NCBI RefSeq assembly: GCF_003217515.1
Contig: NZ_QJSX01000005.1
Coordinates: forward strand, 186,001 to 250,000
Reading direction: 5' to 3'
Source of the DNA: Deinococcus yavapaiensis KR-236
GTDB taxonomy: Bacteria > Deinococcota > Deinococci > Deinococcales > Deinococcaceae
Length of the DNA stretch: 64,000 nucleotides
The notes below the pieces were generated by a model. It was not told the DNA's origin and ran no database searches. It saw nothing but the letters and a program-made list of their open reading frames with translations. The translations under genes and the position numbers were made by a program. Positions 16,506-26,281 of the stretch are shown here, piece after piece (positions within the stretch are counted from its first letter, which is position 1; each line of letters starts with the position of its first letter).

Positions 16506-17702
16506 TTACCGAGCGCTCGGAAGCGCGGTGTCCAGCAACTTCAACGCCGTGTCCGTCGCGTCGCGAATCAGCGTCGGGTCGGCGGTGACGTCGCCGGGTT
16601 GGTGGTAGTTCACGTCGATGCCTCGGTGGAAGAACAAGCTCGGCACGCCCGCGTCGATGAACGGCCCGTGGTCGCTGCCGCCGCTGTCACGGAACACCTG
16701 TAGCGACGGGATGACGCGCTGCGCGGCTTGCGAGAGCGAATCCGTTCCGCCCACGGCGAGCGGTGTGACGTCCACGCCGACCATGTCGAAGTTGAACATG
16801 GCGCGCAGACCGCGCGTCGCGGCCGAGTTGTTCGCGACGAAGGCGCGCGAGCCGCGCAAGCCGTCTTCCTCGCCGTCGAACAGCACGAAGTACGCCCGCG
16901 CGGACAGCGGCGTGTTCGCGACGCGTCGCGCGACGTCCAGCACGGCCGCGGTTCCGGACGCGTTGTCGTTCGCGCCGGGCGCGCGAACGACGGAGTCCAT
17001 GTGTCCTCCGAAGAGGATCTCGGGCGCGGTAACGCCTTTCTTGTACGCGACGACGTTCGCACCACGTACCGTCCGGTCGACCGTGCGAACGCGCAGCGTC
17101 ACCGAGTCACCCGAGCGCAGGAGCGCGCCGTCCGCTTGCGACACGCCTAGAACCGGGAGGTCCAGCGTGCCGCCGAGGGTCCCGCGCAACTCCCCCATGG
17201 TGTTGTTCACGATGATGACACCGACCGCTCCCGCGTCGAGGGCATTGCGGGCTTTTTGAGCGAACGGGACGTTTTGTCCGCGCGAAATGACGGCGATCTT
17301 GCCGCGCACGTTGGCTGCGGCGACGTCGCTTGGTGTGCCGACGCCGCTCACGAGCGCGAGGAGCGCCGTGACCTCCGCGCCTTTCGAGCCTTGCAGGGCG
17401 TTTCCGGCGATCGTTCGCGAGCCGACGCGAACGTCCGAGCCGAGGTCGTCGAAGCGACCGTACGTGAATTCGTCGCGGCGCGTCTCGTAGCCGAGCGCCT
17501 TGAACTGCGCTTCCAGGTATCCGCGCGCCTTCTCGATGGACTCGCTTCCCGCGACGCGCGGTCCGTTTGCGAGAAGGGCCTTGAGGTCGGTGGAGATGAC
17601 GTCGAGCGAGGATGCGGACGCGGGGGCGACCGGAGCGGTTTGCGAAAGTCCGGACGTGACGAGCAGCGTGCCGAGCAGCACGCCAGGAAGCAAAAAGCGC
17701 AT
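16506..17702 (-). CDS. Secreted M28-family aminopeptidase with PA domain
   Basis: The protein has 398 residues from ATG 17702. A signal peptide (MRFLLPGVLLGTLLVTSGLSQ) is followed by a protease-associated insert (about 100-210, GKIAVISRGQNVPFAQKARNA, AGAVGVIIVNN). The catalytic M28 domain then has GGHMDSV (His, Asp), GANDNASG (bridging Asp), DGEEDGL (Glu-Glu), NFDMVG (Asp) and a final His in VNYHQPGD. It removes N-terminal residues from peptides outside the cell. An upstream ATG at 17726 would add eight residues. No Shine-Dalgarno sequence is visible, and a perfect hairpin covers the start. It lies 58 bases after the S8 protease gene, probably cotranscribed. Confidence 0.88.
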   Translation of the reverse strand: MRFLLPGVLLGTLLVTSGLSQTAPVAPASASSLDVISTDLKALLANGPRVAGSESIEKARGYLEAQFKALGYETRRDEFTYGRFDDLGSDVRVGSRTIAGNALQGSKGAEVTALLALVSGVGTPSDVAAANVRGKIAVISRGQNVPFAQKARNALDAGAVGVIIVNNTMGELRGTLGGTLDLPVLGVSQADGALLRSGDSVTLRVRTVDRTVRGANVVAYKKGVTAPEILFGGHMDSVVRAPGANDNASGTAAVLDVARRVANTPLSARAYFVLFDGEEDGLRGSRAFVANNSAATRGLRAMFNFDMVGVDVTPLAVGGTDSLSQAAQRVIPSLQVFRDSGGSDHGPFIDAGVPSLFFHRGIDVNYHQPGDVTADPTLIRDATDTALKLLDTALPSAR

Positions 17703-17719
17703 GTGCTCATAAGAGCACA
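17702..17719. promoter_or_regulatory. Inverted repeat over the M28 start codon
   Basis: TGTGCTC (17702... read as atgtgctcataagagcaca) gives GTGCTC-ATAA-GAGCAC, extending to a 7-bp arm at each side. The arm reaches into the start codon, so it could hide the translation start in RNA or bind a protein on DNA. No experimental basis. Confidence 0.4.
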
Positions 17720-17760
17720 CGCGCATGAAAGCCGAGTTCGACGAGAAAGCGTCCCGAGAA

Positions 17761-19221
17761 TTAGAAGCCGCTGCTGACGCGACCGCCGCCGTAGGCGGGA
17801 TCGTTGCCGGGCTTGCCGAGATCGGACGCGCGCTTGGCGAGTTCCGACGCCACCGCCGCCGGGTTCATACGACCGCCGCTTTGGCCGATAATGAGCGCGG
17901 CGATTCCGCTAGCGTGCGGTGCGGCCATGCTCGTGCCGGCGGCCCAAGTGTAACCACCGTTCACGTTCGTGCTGAGCACCATGTCAAACACCCAACAGGG
18001 TCTGGTGAGGCCACCAACCGTGCAAGGAGCTTCGCCAGGAAGACGGCTGTCGCCACCAGGAGCGGCGAAGTTAACCGCCGACGCTCCGAAGTTGCTGTAC
18101 GAAGTCAGTACGTCGAGATTTGTCGTTGGGTCTTGGCCCCACCCTTCCGGGCTGGTCGCCGAGATCGACAGGACGTGCGCGGAGTCGGCCGGAACCGAGA
18201 TGATGTCGGCGGACTTGTCCTTGTCGATCGCGTCGTTGCCTTCCGACGCGATGATCGTGGTGCCCTTGTTGTAGGCGTACGTCGTTGCGCGGCTCAGCGC
18301 TGTCGTGATGGCGGTGATCTCGTTGGCACTTACACGCACGTCGTCGCTGGTGTCGTTCGGCGTGCCGTTGTCGTCGATGTAGCTGCGGCGCGGCAGCGTG
18401 GCGCCGAGGCTCATGTTGATGACGTCCGCGTCGATATCGGCGGCGTACGTGATGCCCGCAATGATGCCCGCGAACGAACCGCTTCCCGTCTTGGCCGACA
18501 GGACTTTGACCGCGACGATTTCGGCGTCGGGCGCGACGCCGATCACACCGATGTTGTTGTCGGCGGCGGCAATCGTTCCGGCAACGTGCGTGCCGTGATT
18601 GAACGTCGTGCCTTGCATGTCGTAGTACGTCTGGCCGCTGACGAAGGACGTGCTGAGCTCGGTGTTGAGGTTGGGCGCGATGTCAGGGTGGCTCTTAAAA
18701 ATACCACTGTCGAGCACAGCAACCCGCACTTTACGGCCCGTGGCGTCCTTGCCACGAACACCGGCGGCCCACGCTTGCGGCGCGTGCACGGCTTGCAGGC
18801 CCCACAGCAGCGGGTAGCGCGTGTTGGTGTTGGGGTTCGTGGCGGTCAAGGCGGCGGTCTCGTCGAGCGCGACGGTCTTGAACTTCGCGTCGTTCTCGGA
18901 GGGAATCCATTGCAGCGTCAAGTCCCGCACGACGATGTCCGCGAAGCGGCCGTACGCGCTGGGATTCTTGGTCACGACGTTCGCGAATCCGGCCGCTTCG
19001 TCCACGCTGACGAGTTGGTCGCCGTTGCGGGCGACGGTGTTGCGGAAGTCGGCGGGCAGAGCACGGGCGCTGCTGACGATGTAGCTGGCCGCCACACCGG
19101 ACGTGCCGAGCGCCTGCAGGGACGATCCTTGCGGCAAGGTCGCGCCGGTTTGGGAATTGCACCCGACGGCGAGGAGGGACGTAAGGGCGATGGCCGACAA
19201 AGCAAGAACATTCTTCGCCAC
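17761..19221 (-). CDS. Secreted subtilisin-like serine protease (S8), predicted lipoprotein
   Basis: The protein has 486 residues from GTG 19221, where AAGGAG lies four bases upstream; the longer frame from 19272 would bury the signal peptide. The signal peptide ends in the lipobox LAVGC. A propeptide-like region precedes the protease, whose triad is Asp171 (AVLDSGI), His209 (HGTHVAGT) and Ser431 (GTSMAAPHASG), with the oxyanion Asn in the EGND segment. It degrades extracellular protein. Its stop lies 58 bases before the M28 peptidase start, so endoprotease and aminopeptidase look like a paired extracellular proteolysis unit. Confidence 0.9.
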   Translation of the reverse strand: MAKNVLALSAIALTSLLAVGCNSQTGATLPQGSSLQALGTSGVAASYIVSSARALPADFRNTVARNGDQLVSVDEAAGFANVVTKNPSAYGRFADIVVRDLTLQWIPSENDAKFKTVALDETAALTATNPNTNTRYPLLWGLQAVHAPQAWAAGVRGKDATGRKVRVAVLDSGIFKSHPDIAPNLNTELSTSFVSGQTYYDMQGTTFNHGTHVAGTIAAADNNIGVIGVAPDAEIVAVKVLSAKTGSGSFAGIIAGITYAADIDADVINMSLGATLPRRSYIDDNGTPNDTSDDVRVSANEITAITTALSRATTYAYNKGTTIIASEGNDAIDKDKSADIISVPADSAHVLSISATSPEGWGQDPTTNLDVLTSYSNFGASAVNFAAPGGDSRLPGEAPCTVGGLTRPCWVFDMVLSTNVNGGYTWAAGTSMAAPHASGIAALIIGQSGGRMNPAAVASELAKRASDLGKPGNDPAYGGGRVSSGF

Positions 19222-19464
19222 AACACTCCTTGTGCCACGAACCAACAGCGTGAGGAAACGGACGACGATCAAAGCCTTTAAAGGGCGTTCGTCGCGCCTT
19301 GCTGGGGTTGCTATTACTTGGCTGTCTGAAGGCTAGCGTAAGGAAGGCCTTTTAATATGAGAGCGAAACTTTAGATAAATTTTACATAGTCTCATACTTC
19401 TCTAATTGAGTGGAGAGTCGAACTTCGGCGTGGCGTGGACGCTTTCGTTTCGAGCTCACCGCGC

Positions 19465-19470
19465 TAGACT
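19465..19470 (+). promoter_or_regulatory. -10 box TAGACT of lepA, leaderless
   Basis: TAGACT ends six bases before GTG 19477. The same spacing recurs at many genes in the window, which argues for GTG 19477 rather than TTG 19474 as the lepA start. Confidence 0.6.
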
Positions 19471-19476
19471 CTTTTG

Positions 19477-21264
<1,788 letters not shown>

Positions 21265-21415
21265 AGCGCTCGCGGAACGCCGTCCGACGAGCACGCCCGT
21301 ATTCCACACCGAATCTTCGGTGAACGGCGAACTCTGGCCTACCATGCCATCAGCGAGAACCGCAGGTCGGCGCGGCTCTTCGCCGCCTTCGAAAGCGTGC
21401 ACGGATAGAAGCGAG

Positions 21416-21445
21416 GGCGCTCGGCCTCACGTGAGGCCGAGCGCC
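21416..21445. terminator. Perfect 30-bp palindrome after the SOD-like gene
   Basis: GGCGCTCGGCCTCAC (21416-21430) is followed immediately by its reverse complement (21431-21445). As RNA this forms a long stem with a tight loop 15 bases past the SOD-like stop, and about 150 bases past lepA. It could end transcription from both sides. Confidence 0.7.
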
Positions 21446-21459
21446 GTTCGACGAGGATC

Positions 21460-21900
21460 TCAGCGAAGGTTCGTGCAGATCACGCCGCCGTCCACGGGAG
21501 CAAACGCGTCGTTCGCGGTATGCACGTTGATGTACGTCGCGTTTTGCAGCGCGCCGCTCGCCACGAGGTTGCGTATCTCCACGTTGCCGTTCGCGTCCGT
21601 GCGGCCCGTCATGGTCGTGGCCGCGATTGGAGCGCCGCCCGACGCGCACGGCGTTTGAGACGCGTTGCCCTGAAGGTGGTAGTGCGCCACGTAGTTCGTA
21701 TTGGCGCTCAACCCTTGCAGGCGCAGCACGGTCGCCGTGTCGCCGCTCGACAACTGCATGATCGTCGCCGTGCCCTTTCCGGCCGTCGTCACACCCGCCT
21801 GCGCCGAGAAGGTCTTCGTCTGGGTCGCGCCCGACACGACCGGACCGCACGCGACGAGAACGACGGATCCGACGAGGCCGAGGCCGATTCTTCTGTTCAT
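21460..21900 (-). CDS. Cu/Zn-superoxide-dismutase-like lipoprotein
   Basis: The protein has 146 residues. The signal peptide ends in the lipobox VLVACG, so the mature protein is likely lipid-anchored. The mature part is a beta-rich repeat of the SOD/CHRD type (ATVLRLQGLSANTNYVAHYHLQG, a PCASGG Cys, TMTGRTDANGNVEI, TYINVHTAND, GVICTNL Cys). The HYH and NVH histidines and one cysteine pair recall Cu/Zn SOD, but the full copper and zinc ligand set is not evident. Enzyme activity is therefore doubtful. AGGAGG is five bases before the ATG. Confidence 0.65.
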   Translation of the reverse strand: MNRRIGLGLVGSVVLVACGPVVSGATQTKTFSAQAGVTTAGKGTATIMQLSSGDTATVLRLQGLSANTNYVAHYHLQGNASQTPCASGGAPIAATTMTGRTDANGNVEIRNLVASGALQNATYINVHTANDAFAPVDGGVICTNLR

Positions 21901-22047
21901 GTGTCCTCCTGAGCAAAACGTCCAGTCCAGGGCAGGGTAAGAGGCGCTCGGAAAACCCGTCCGTACCTTGGCTCGCCAATTGAAGGAGGCGTGAAGGCGA
22001 AGGGGCGAGCCGTCGAGCAAGCGAAAAACGCTGCCGAAGCAGCGTCT

Positions 22048-22134
22048 TGGTGCCGAGAGCGGGACTTGAACCCGCACGGGGTCTCCCCCATTCGATTTTA
22101 AGTCGAGTGCGTCTACCGATTTCGCCATCCCGGC
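22048..22134 (-). tRNA. tRNA-Leu (anticodon UAA)
   Basis: The minus strand reads a full 87-base tRNA: acceptor GCCGGGA/TCTCGGC, D-arm with GGTAGACGC, anticodon loop CTTAAAA (anticodon TAA), a long variable arm typical of class II tRNAs, the T-arm GGGTTCAAGTCCC and an encoded CCA. A TATACT -10 box lies nine bases upstream. Confidence 0.97.
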
Positions 22135-22143
22135 TCGAGCGGG

Positions 22144-22149
22144 AGTATA
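22144..22149 (-). promoter_or_regulatory. -10 box TATACT of tRNA-Leu
   Basis: AGTATA on the plus strand reads TATACT for the tRNA, nine bases before its 5' end. No good -35 box is seen at 16-18 bp. Confidence 0.65.
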
Positions 22150-22354
22150 GCGCACTTCGAGGAGCGTCCTATCGGTGTAAAGCAGGAGCAACCGAGGTGC
22201 CTCGAAAGGGTGAGGGCAAGTTTGTCCGGAGTCGAGGACCATCGCGCGACGGATGGTATGGGTGACGCGACGCGGCAGGCTTCGTTCATTCCCGAGCGAG
22301 GATGATTCGTCCTCTCCGAGCCAGGCCCCGACCACCGAGGATGAAGCGGCGACG

Positions 22355-22383
22355 AAAAAAAGGCCGACTCGAAAGTCGGCCTT
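22355..22383 (-). terminator. ssrA: Intrinsic terminator of tmRNA
   Basis: On the minus strand a 10-bp stem (AAGGCCGACT/AGTCGGCCTT, 22360-22383, 4-base loop) is followed by a run of seven T. It starts four bases past the tmRNA 3' end and is the clearest rho-independent terminator in the window. Confidence 0.92.
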
Positions 22384-22386
22384 CGG

Positions 22387-22735
22387 TGGTGGAGACGGAG
22401 GGAGTCGAACCCTCGTCTAAGAGCCCTTCAGACGTGCGTCTACAAGCTTAGTTCGTCGTTTGGATCTCGGTCGTGGAGCGCCGACGAACAGGCTCTCTTC
22501 GGACCCAGCTTCTTAATTTTCGCGCGCTCCCTAGAAGCGTCCGGAGCGGCTAGCCTTCTTTTCGTCAGTTCGCGCGACGCCAAAGGCCGGGCTTCGCGGT
22601 CACTTACTCACTTAAGCAGCGAGTTGGTAAGAAGTTTCGCCAGTTAATGGCTTGACCGGTGATTTACGAGGCCCACGGTCATCCTCGGCTTGCAACATCG
22701 CCCTCGGCGGCCCCTATCGAAACCGGAGCGTCCCC
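22387..22735 (-). ncRNA. ssrA: Transfer-messenger RNA (tmRNA, ssrA)
   Basis: The two ends form the tRNA-like acceptor (GGGGACG with CGTCTCC, then ACCA), and the 3' part has the T-arm GGGTTCGACTCCC. Inside, TTAACT precedes GGC-GAA-ACT-TCT-TAC-CAA-CTC-GCT-GCT-TAA. This gives the proposed tag GETSYQLAA, which ends in LAA as tmRNA tags do. It rescues stalled ribosomes and marks the products for proteolysis. Length is 349 bases including CCA. The resume codon was placed by analogy with the E. coli TTAGTC context. Confidence 0.95.
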
Positions 22736-22746
22736 AGGCGAAAAAA

Positions 22747-22752
22747 AGTATA
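22747..22752 (-). promoter_or_regulatory. ssrA: -10 box TATACT of tmRNA
   Basis: AGTATA on the plus strand reads TATACT for ssrA, eleven bases before the mature 5' end, so a few bases are probably trimmed by RNase P. It is followed by a T7 run. Confidence 0.65.
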
Positions 22753-22812
22753 GCAGAGCCGCGCCAGGAGAGTGTTCATCGTCCACAATGCCTAGTGCTC
22801 ACGGCGACCTTG

Positions 22813-22818
22813 TAGCTT
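22813..22818 (+). promoter_or_regulatory. -10 box TAGCTT, leaderless
   Basis: The box ends six bases before ATG 22825 of the secreted glycosidase-like gene. Confidence 0.5.
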
Positions 22819-22824
22819 GTCGCC

Positions 22825-23787
22825 ATGCGCTTTCTCGCCTTGACCGCCCTCTTGTTGAGCGCCGCGTCCGCTCGCACCGCCTTGTGGCTTCGTCCGCCCT
22901 CGACACCCGACGCGCTCGAGCGTACCCTCGTGGCGGCAAAGGCGGCAGGCTTCACGGACGTGCTGCTCGAAGGCTTCTACCACGGCCGAACGATTTGGCG
23001 AAGTGCGGTCGCGCCGATGAAGACGTCGTACGACGCGCTCGACGTCGCGGCGCGCGTCTCGCGCCGCGAGGGCCTCAACTTGTCCGTGTGGATGGAGACG
23101 CTGTACTGGCGACCCGCCGCGAAGTTCGGAGTGCCCGTGACGCCGTTGTGGAGCGACGGGCTCGCGACACGCACGGCGGACGGACGCGACAGCCTCGCCG
23201 TGTCGGACCTCGGCTTCGTGGACCCGGCGGAACCTCGGGTGGGCGAGGTGTTGGAGGCGCTCGTGCGGGAGTTGACGGCGCGGGACGCGAACGTGGGCTT
23301 GCACCTCGACTACCTTCGCTACCCGAGAGAAGCGGACTTTGGTTTCTCGGCGGGGAACTTCGCGGCGTTCACGCGCCGCACCGGCAAGGACGCGCGAGCG
23401 ATTCGTAAGTTCGACGACGGCGGCAACGTGACCTCCGATTGGCATGCCTGGTCGGACGTACGACGAGACGCGGTGACGAGCCTCGCCAACCGTCTCATCA
23501 CCGCGTACCGAGACGCGGGCGGGCGGAGCTTGGTGAGCGCGGCGGTGTTCAGCGGCAGCGACCCATTGCAGGACTGGGGGTCGTGGCGAGGCTTGGACGT
23601 TGCGATGCCGATGTTCTACTTGCCGTGGCCGAGCTTGTATCCCGTGGCGTTGCTGCCTTGGCCGAGAAGCGAGAACGTGTGGCCGGGCGTGCAGGACCGA
23701 GCGGACGTTCCCTTGGAGCGGCAGTTGGAGATCGTGCGGCGGCAAGGCTTTCCGAACGTCGCCGTGTTCGGCTGGACGCCTCGCTGA
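22825..23787 (+). CDS. Secreted family-10-like glycoside hydrolase (GHL10/DUF187 type)
   Basis: The protein has 320 residues with a short signal peptide (MRFLALTALLLSAASA). A TIM-barrel follows: WLRPPSTPDALERTLVAAKAAGFTDV, the LSVWMETLYW strand, VGLHLDYLRYP with the conserved D-Y-x-R-Y-P motif, SAAVFSG and the VAMPMFYLPW strand. This is the GHL10 family, whose members are thought to act on cell-envelope or extracellular glycans; the substrate is unknown. The family's usual C-terminal extension is absent. The gene ends 49 bases before dprA. Confidence 0.8.
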   Translation: MRFLALTALLLSAASARTALWLRPPSTPDALERTLVAAKAAGFTDVLLEGFYHGRTIWRSAVAPMKTSYDALDVAARVSRREGLNLSVWMETLYWRPAAKFGVPVTPLWSDGLATRTADGRDSLAVSDLGFVDPAEPRVGEVLEALVRELTARDANVGLHLDYLRYPREADFGFSAGNFAAFTRRTGKDARAIRKFDDGGNVTSDWHAWSDVRRDAVTSLANRLITAYRDAGGRSLVSAAVFSGSDPLQDWGSWRGLDVAMPMFYLPWPSLYPVALLPWPRSENVWPGVQDRADVPLERQLEIVRRQGFPNVAVFGWTPR

Positions 23788-23824
23788 GCACGGCGCGTTG
23801 AAGGTGGCGTTCAGCGTCGGCACG

Positions 23825-23830
23825 TACGGT
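23825..23830 (+). promoter_or_regulatory. -10 box TACGGT of dprA, leaderless
   Basis: The box ends six bases before ATG 23837 and selects that start over longer in-frame options. Confidence 0.5.
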
Positions 23831-23836
23831 GCGCGA

Positions 23837-24916
23837 ATGCCGAACGACTCCTCGAACGACGAATTGCTGGCTCTGTTGACCCTTCGCTTCACTTCGTGGC
23901 TCGGCGCTTCTCGCATCGAGGCGTTGCGGCGGCACTTCGGAAGCGCGTCGGCCGCGTTGAGCGCGTCGCCGAGCGAGTGGCGCGAAGTGAAGGGCCTCGA
24001 CGTGCGCGCGCTGGCTTCCCTGGGAGCGAAAGAAGCGCGAACGGCAGCGAGCGAAGAGATCGGCAAGGCGGCGAAGCAAGGCGTGACGCTGCTCGGGCGC
24101 GGGTTGCCAACTTACCCGGACGCGCTCGAGGCGCTTCCCGACCCGCCGCCCATCGTGTGGGTGAAAGGCGACTTGCCGACGCTGGACGTCGTACCGAAAG
24201 CGATCGGGGTGGTGGGAACGCGCACGGCGTCGACGTTCGGCAAGGGCTTCACGCGCAAGCTTGCCCTCGATCTCGCGGAAGCCGGAGTCATGGTGGTGTC
24301 GGGCCTCGCGCGGGGAATCGACACGGCAGCGCACACCGCCGCCATCGAACTCGGCGCACCCACGATCGGCGTTCTCGGCAGCGGGGTGGACGTCGTGTAT
24401 CCCGGTGAGAACGCGGGACTGGCGCGCAAGATGACGGTCGTGAGCGAGCATCCGCTGGGCACGCGGCCCGCTCCGCACCACTTCCCGATTCGCAACCGCA
24501 TCATCGCGGCGCTCGGGGCAGGCTCGGTCGTCGTGGAGGGAAGCGTCACGAGCGGAGCGATGCTCACGGCGTCGTCCGCCTTGGAGTGCGGACGCACGGT
24601 GTTCGCGGTGCCGGGCCGCCCGAACGAGCCGCTCTCGGCGGGACCGCACAAGCTGCTGCGAGAAGGCGCGGTACTCGTGGAACGCTCGTCGGACATTTTC
24701 GAGGAACTCGGCTGGACGGGTGGACGTACGCGAACGCCGCCCACGTTGCCGCCGCACCTCGCGCAAGTGTACGCGGCCTTGAACGGCCCGACGCTGCTCG
24801 ACGACCTCGCCGTTGAACTTGAACGCAGCGTGCCCGACGTGCAGTCCGCGCTGATGCTGCTGACGCTCGAAGGGCACGTGGTGGAAACCCCGGGCGGCCG
24901 TTTCGAGCGGGCGTGA
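23837..24916 (+). CDS. dprA: DNA-processing protein DprA (natural transformation)
   Basis: The protein has 359 residues. An N-terminal helical region (about 1-75) with a helix-hairpin-helix look (LGASRIEALRRHFGSASAAL) precedes the Rossmann core with GVVGTRTASTFG, VVSGLARGIDTAAH, GVLGSGVDVVYP, SEHPLGTRPAPHHFPIRNRIIA and SGAMLTA. These are the signature motifs of DprA, which binds single-stranded DNA and loads RecA during transformation. A winged-helix C-terminus (about 295-355) is present, as in many DprA. Start chosen at 23837 from the leaderless box. Confidence 0.95.
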   Translation: MPNDSSNDELLALLTLRFTSWLGASRIEALRRHFGSASAALSASPSEWREVKGLDVRALASLGAKEARTAASEEIGKAAKQGVTLLGRGLPTYPDALEALPDPPPIVWVKGDLPTLDVVPKAIGVVGTRTASTFGKGFTRKLALDLAEAGVMVVSGLARGIDTAAHTAAIELGAPTIGVLGSGVDVVYPGENAGLARKMTVVSEHPLGTRPAPHHFPIRNRIIAALGAGSVVVEGSVTSGAMLTASSALECGRTVFAVPGRPNEPLSAGPHKLLREGAVLVERSSDIFEELGWTGGRTRTPPTLPPHLAQVYAALNGPTLLDDLAVELERSVPDVQSALMLLTLEGHVVETPGGRFERA

Positions 24917-24971
24917 AGACGCGAGAGGTGGGAATGGAGGCATGGTCGCCGACGCTTCATGAGCCCCTTGC

Positions 24972-24977
24972 TATTCT
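24972..24977 (+). promoter_or_regulatory. -10 box TATTCT, leaderless
   Basis: The box ends six bases before GTG 24984 of the small membrane protein gene. Confidence 0.55.
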
Positions 24978-24983
24978 GCGAGG

Positions 24984-25307
24984 GTGCCAGCCGAGACGGT
25001 CATGAAGCTCGCGTTCGCTGCAGCGCTCGCCTTCTTCGTTCTCAACTTCGCGCTGGGCATGAGCTTGCAGCTTGGCGCGAAGTTTCACGTGCGGCCGCTG
25101 CACCACGCGCTGTACTTCCTGACGTGCGCCAGCACCTTCGCGTGCGCCTTGTTCGCGTCGCTCGCGAGCCGCGCTTGGTGGTGGCCCGCGTTGCTGCTGG
25201 GCGCGCTTTTGCTCGTGCCGTCGACGAAGCCCGGCCGCGGGGACCACGCGCTCCTCGCGTGTCTGGTCGGCGTCGGGTTCGCGTTCACTTCGGCCCGCCT
25301 GTCTTGA
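24984..25307 (+). CDS. Small membrane protein, unknown function
   Basis: The protein has 107 residues and about four hydrophobic segments (KLAFAAALAFFVLNFALG, YFLTCASTFACALFASLA, WWWPALLLGALLLV, LACLVGVGFAFTSA). Short polar turns contain HVRPLHHALY and KPGRGDH. I do not recognise a family. The GTG start follows TATTCT by six bases. The nitroreductase gene follows 18 bases later with its own GGAG, so the two are probably one transcript. Confidence 0.7.
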   Translation: MPAETVMKLAFAAALAFFVLNFALGMSLQLGAKFHVRPLHHALYFLTCASTFACALFASLASRAWWWPALLLGALLLVPSTKPGRGDHALLACLVGVGFAFTSARLS

Positions 25308-25325
25308 CCTTTCCTCGGAGACCTT

Positions 25326-26201
25326 ATGCCTGACCGCGACTCGCTGCTCGACCGCCCCTCCACGCTGTCCGCCCCGTCGGACTTCCTGCGCGCCTTGTTC
25401 GCACGCCGCACCACGAACGGTCCCTTCCGGCCCGACACGGTCAGCAAGGAGCATCAGCATCTGCTCGTGCGCGCTGCGTCGGCGGCGCCGAGCCACTTCA
25501 ATTCGCAGCCTTGGCGCTTCGTGCTGATCGAGGACCGAGCGAAGATCGACGCCGTCGCTCGCCTCGCCGGCGACTCAATGCGCGAGCTCATCGAACGCGG
25601 CGTGTTCTTCGAGCGTTACCGTCGTTACTTCCGCTTTTCAGAAGCGGAAATGGACGCTCGGCGAGACGGCATCTTCATCGACCACCTTCCGGCGCCTTTG
25701 CGGCCGTTCACGCGTCAGATCTTCAGCGACGCCGGCCTCGGCCTCATGCGCAAACTCGGCGTGCCCGCGCGGCTCGGGCGTGACAACGAGAAGCTCGTGT
25801 CAGGCAGTCCCTTGCTCTTGGCCGCCCTGCTCGACAAGACCGAGTACCGCCCGGGCGAGCTCAGCGGGTTTTACTCCATGTTCGGCCTCGGCGCCGCCAT
25901 GGAGAACATCTGGCTGACGGTGGGCGAGCTCGGCATGGGCATCCAGTTCGTCTCCACGCCCATGGAGATTCCCGAGGCGTGGGCCCAGATCCAGCGCCTC
26001 CTGAAAGTTCCCGGCGACCTCGAGCTGATGGCCGTCTACCGTCTCGGCTACCTTCCGCTGGATCAGCAAAGACCTTCCATCGACTGGAGCAGCCGTCACC
26101 GCAAGCGCCTCGAGCAGTACGTCTACCGCGAGGACTGCGAGCATCCCGAGCAAGATCCCCCCGCCCCCTCCGAGCAGGCCTCCCAGACGCGGAGCCGCTG
26201 A
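25326..26201 (+). CDS. Nitroreductase-family flavoprotein
   Basis: The protein has 291 residues. The FMN-binding features of the family are present: RRTTNGPFRPD near residue 27, SAAPSHFNSQPWRFVLIED (FMN phosphate and dimer contact), a middle extension (about 80-150) and the GAAMENIWLTVGELGMGIQFV helix, then LELMAVYRLGYLP. It reduces nitro, quinone or related groups with NAD(P)H in the cytosol. The 30-residue C-terminal tail is low complexity (Pro, Glu, Ser). GGAG lies five bases before the ATG. It shares a transcript with the preceding membrane-protein gene. Confidence 0.88.
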   Translation: MPDRDSLLDRPSTLSAPSDFLRALFARRTTNGPFRPDTVSKEHQHLLVRAASAAPSHFNSQPWRFVLIEDRAKIDAVARLAGDSMRELIERGVFFERYRRYFRFSEAEMDARRDGIFIDHLPAPLRPFTRQIFSDAGLGLMRKLGVPARLGRDNEKLVSGSPLLLAALLDKTEYRPGELSGFYSMFGLGAAMENIWLTVGELGMGIQFVSTPMEIPEAWAQIQRLLKVPGDLELMAVYRLGYLPLDQQRPSIDWSSRHRKRLEQYVYREDCEHPEQDPPAPSEQASQTRSR

Positions 26202-26281
26202 AAGTAGCGCTCGAAGCGAGCTCCTCGCGAACGAGCTCATCGGCGAAGGCGTCACAGTCTCGACGCGCCGAAAGGAGTGAA

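Noticed and set aside
21460..21900. Fully active Cu/Zn superoxide dismutase
   Set aside because: The complete set of copper and zinc ligands could not be located, so only a SOD-like fold is claimed.
22141..22350. Possible small gene between tRNA-Leu and tmRNA
   Set aside because: No frame has supported start or composition; only the tRNA promoter and the tmRNA terminator are evident.
24984..26201. Gene fusion of the small membrane protein and nitroreductase
   Set aside because: An in-phase stop at 25305-25307 and a separate GGAG before 25326 show two genes.
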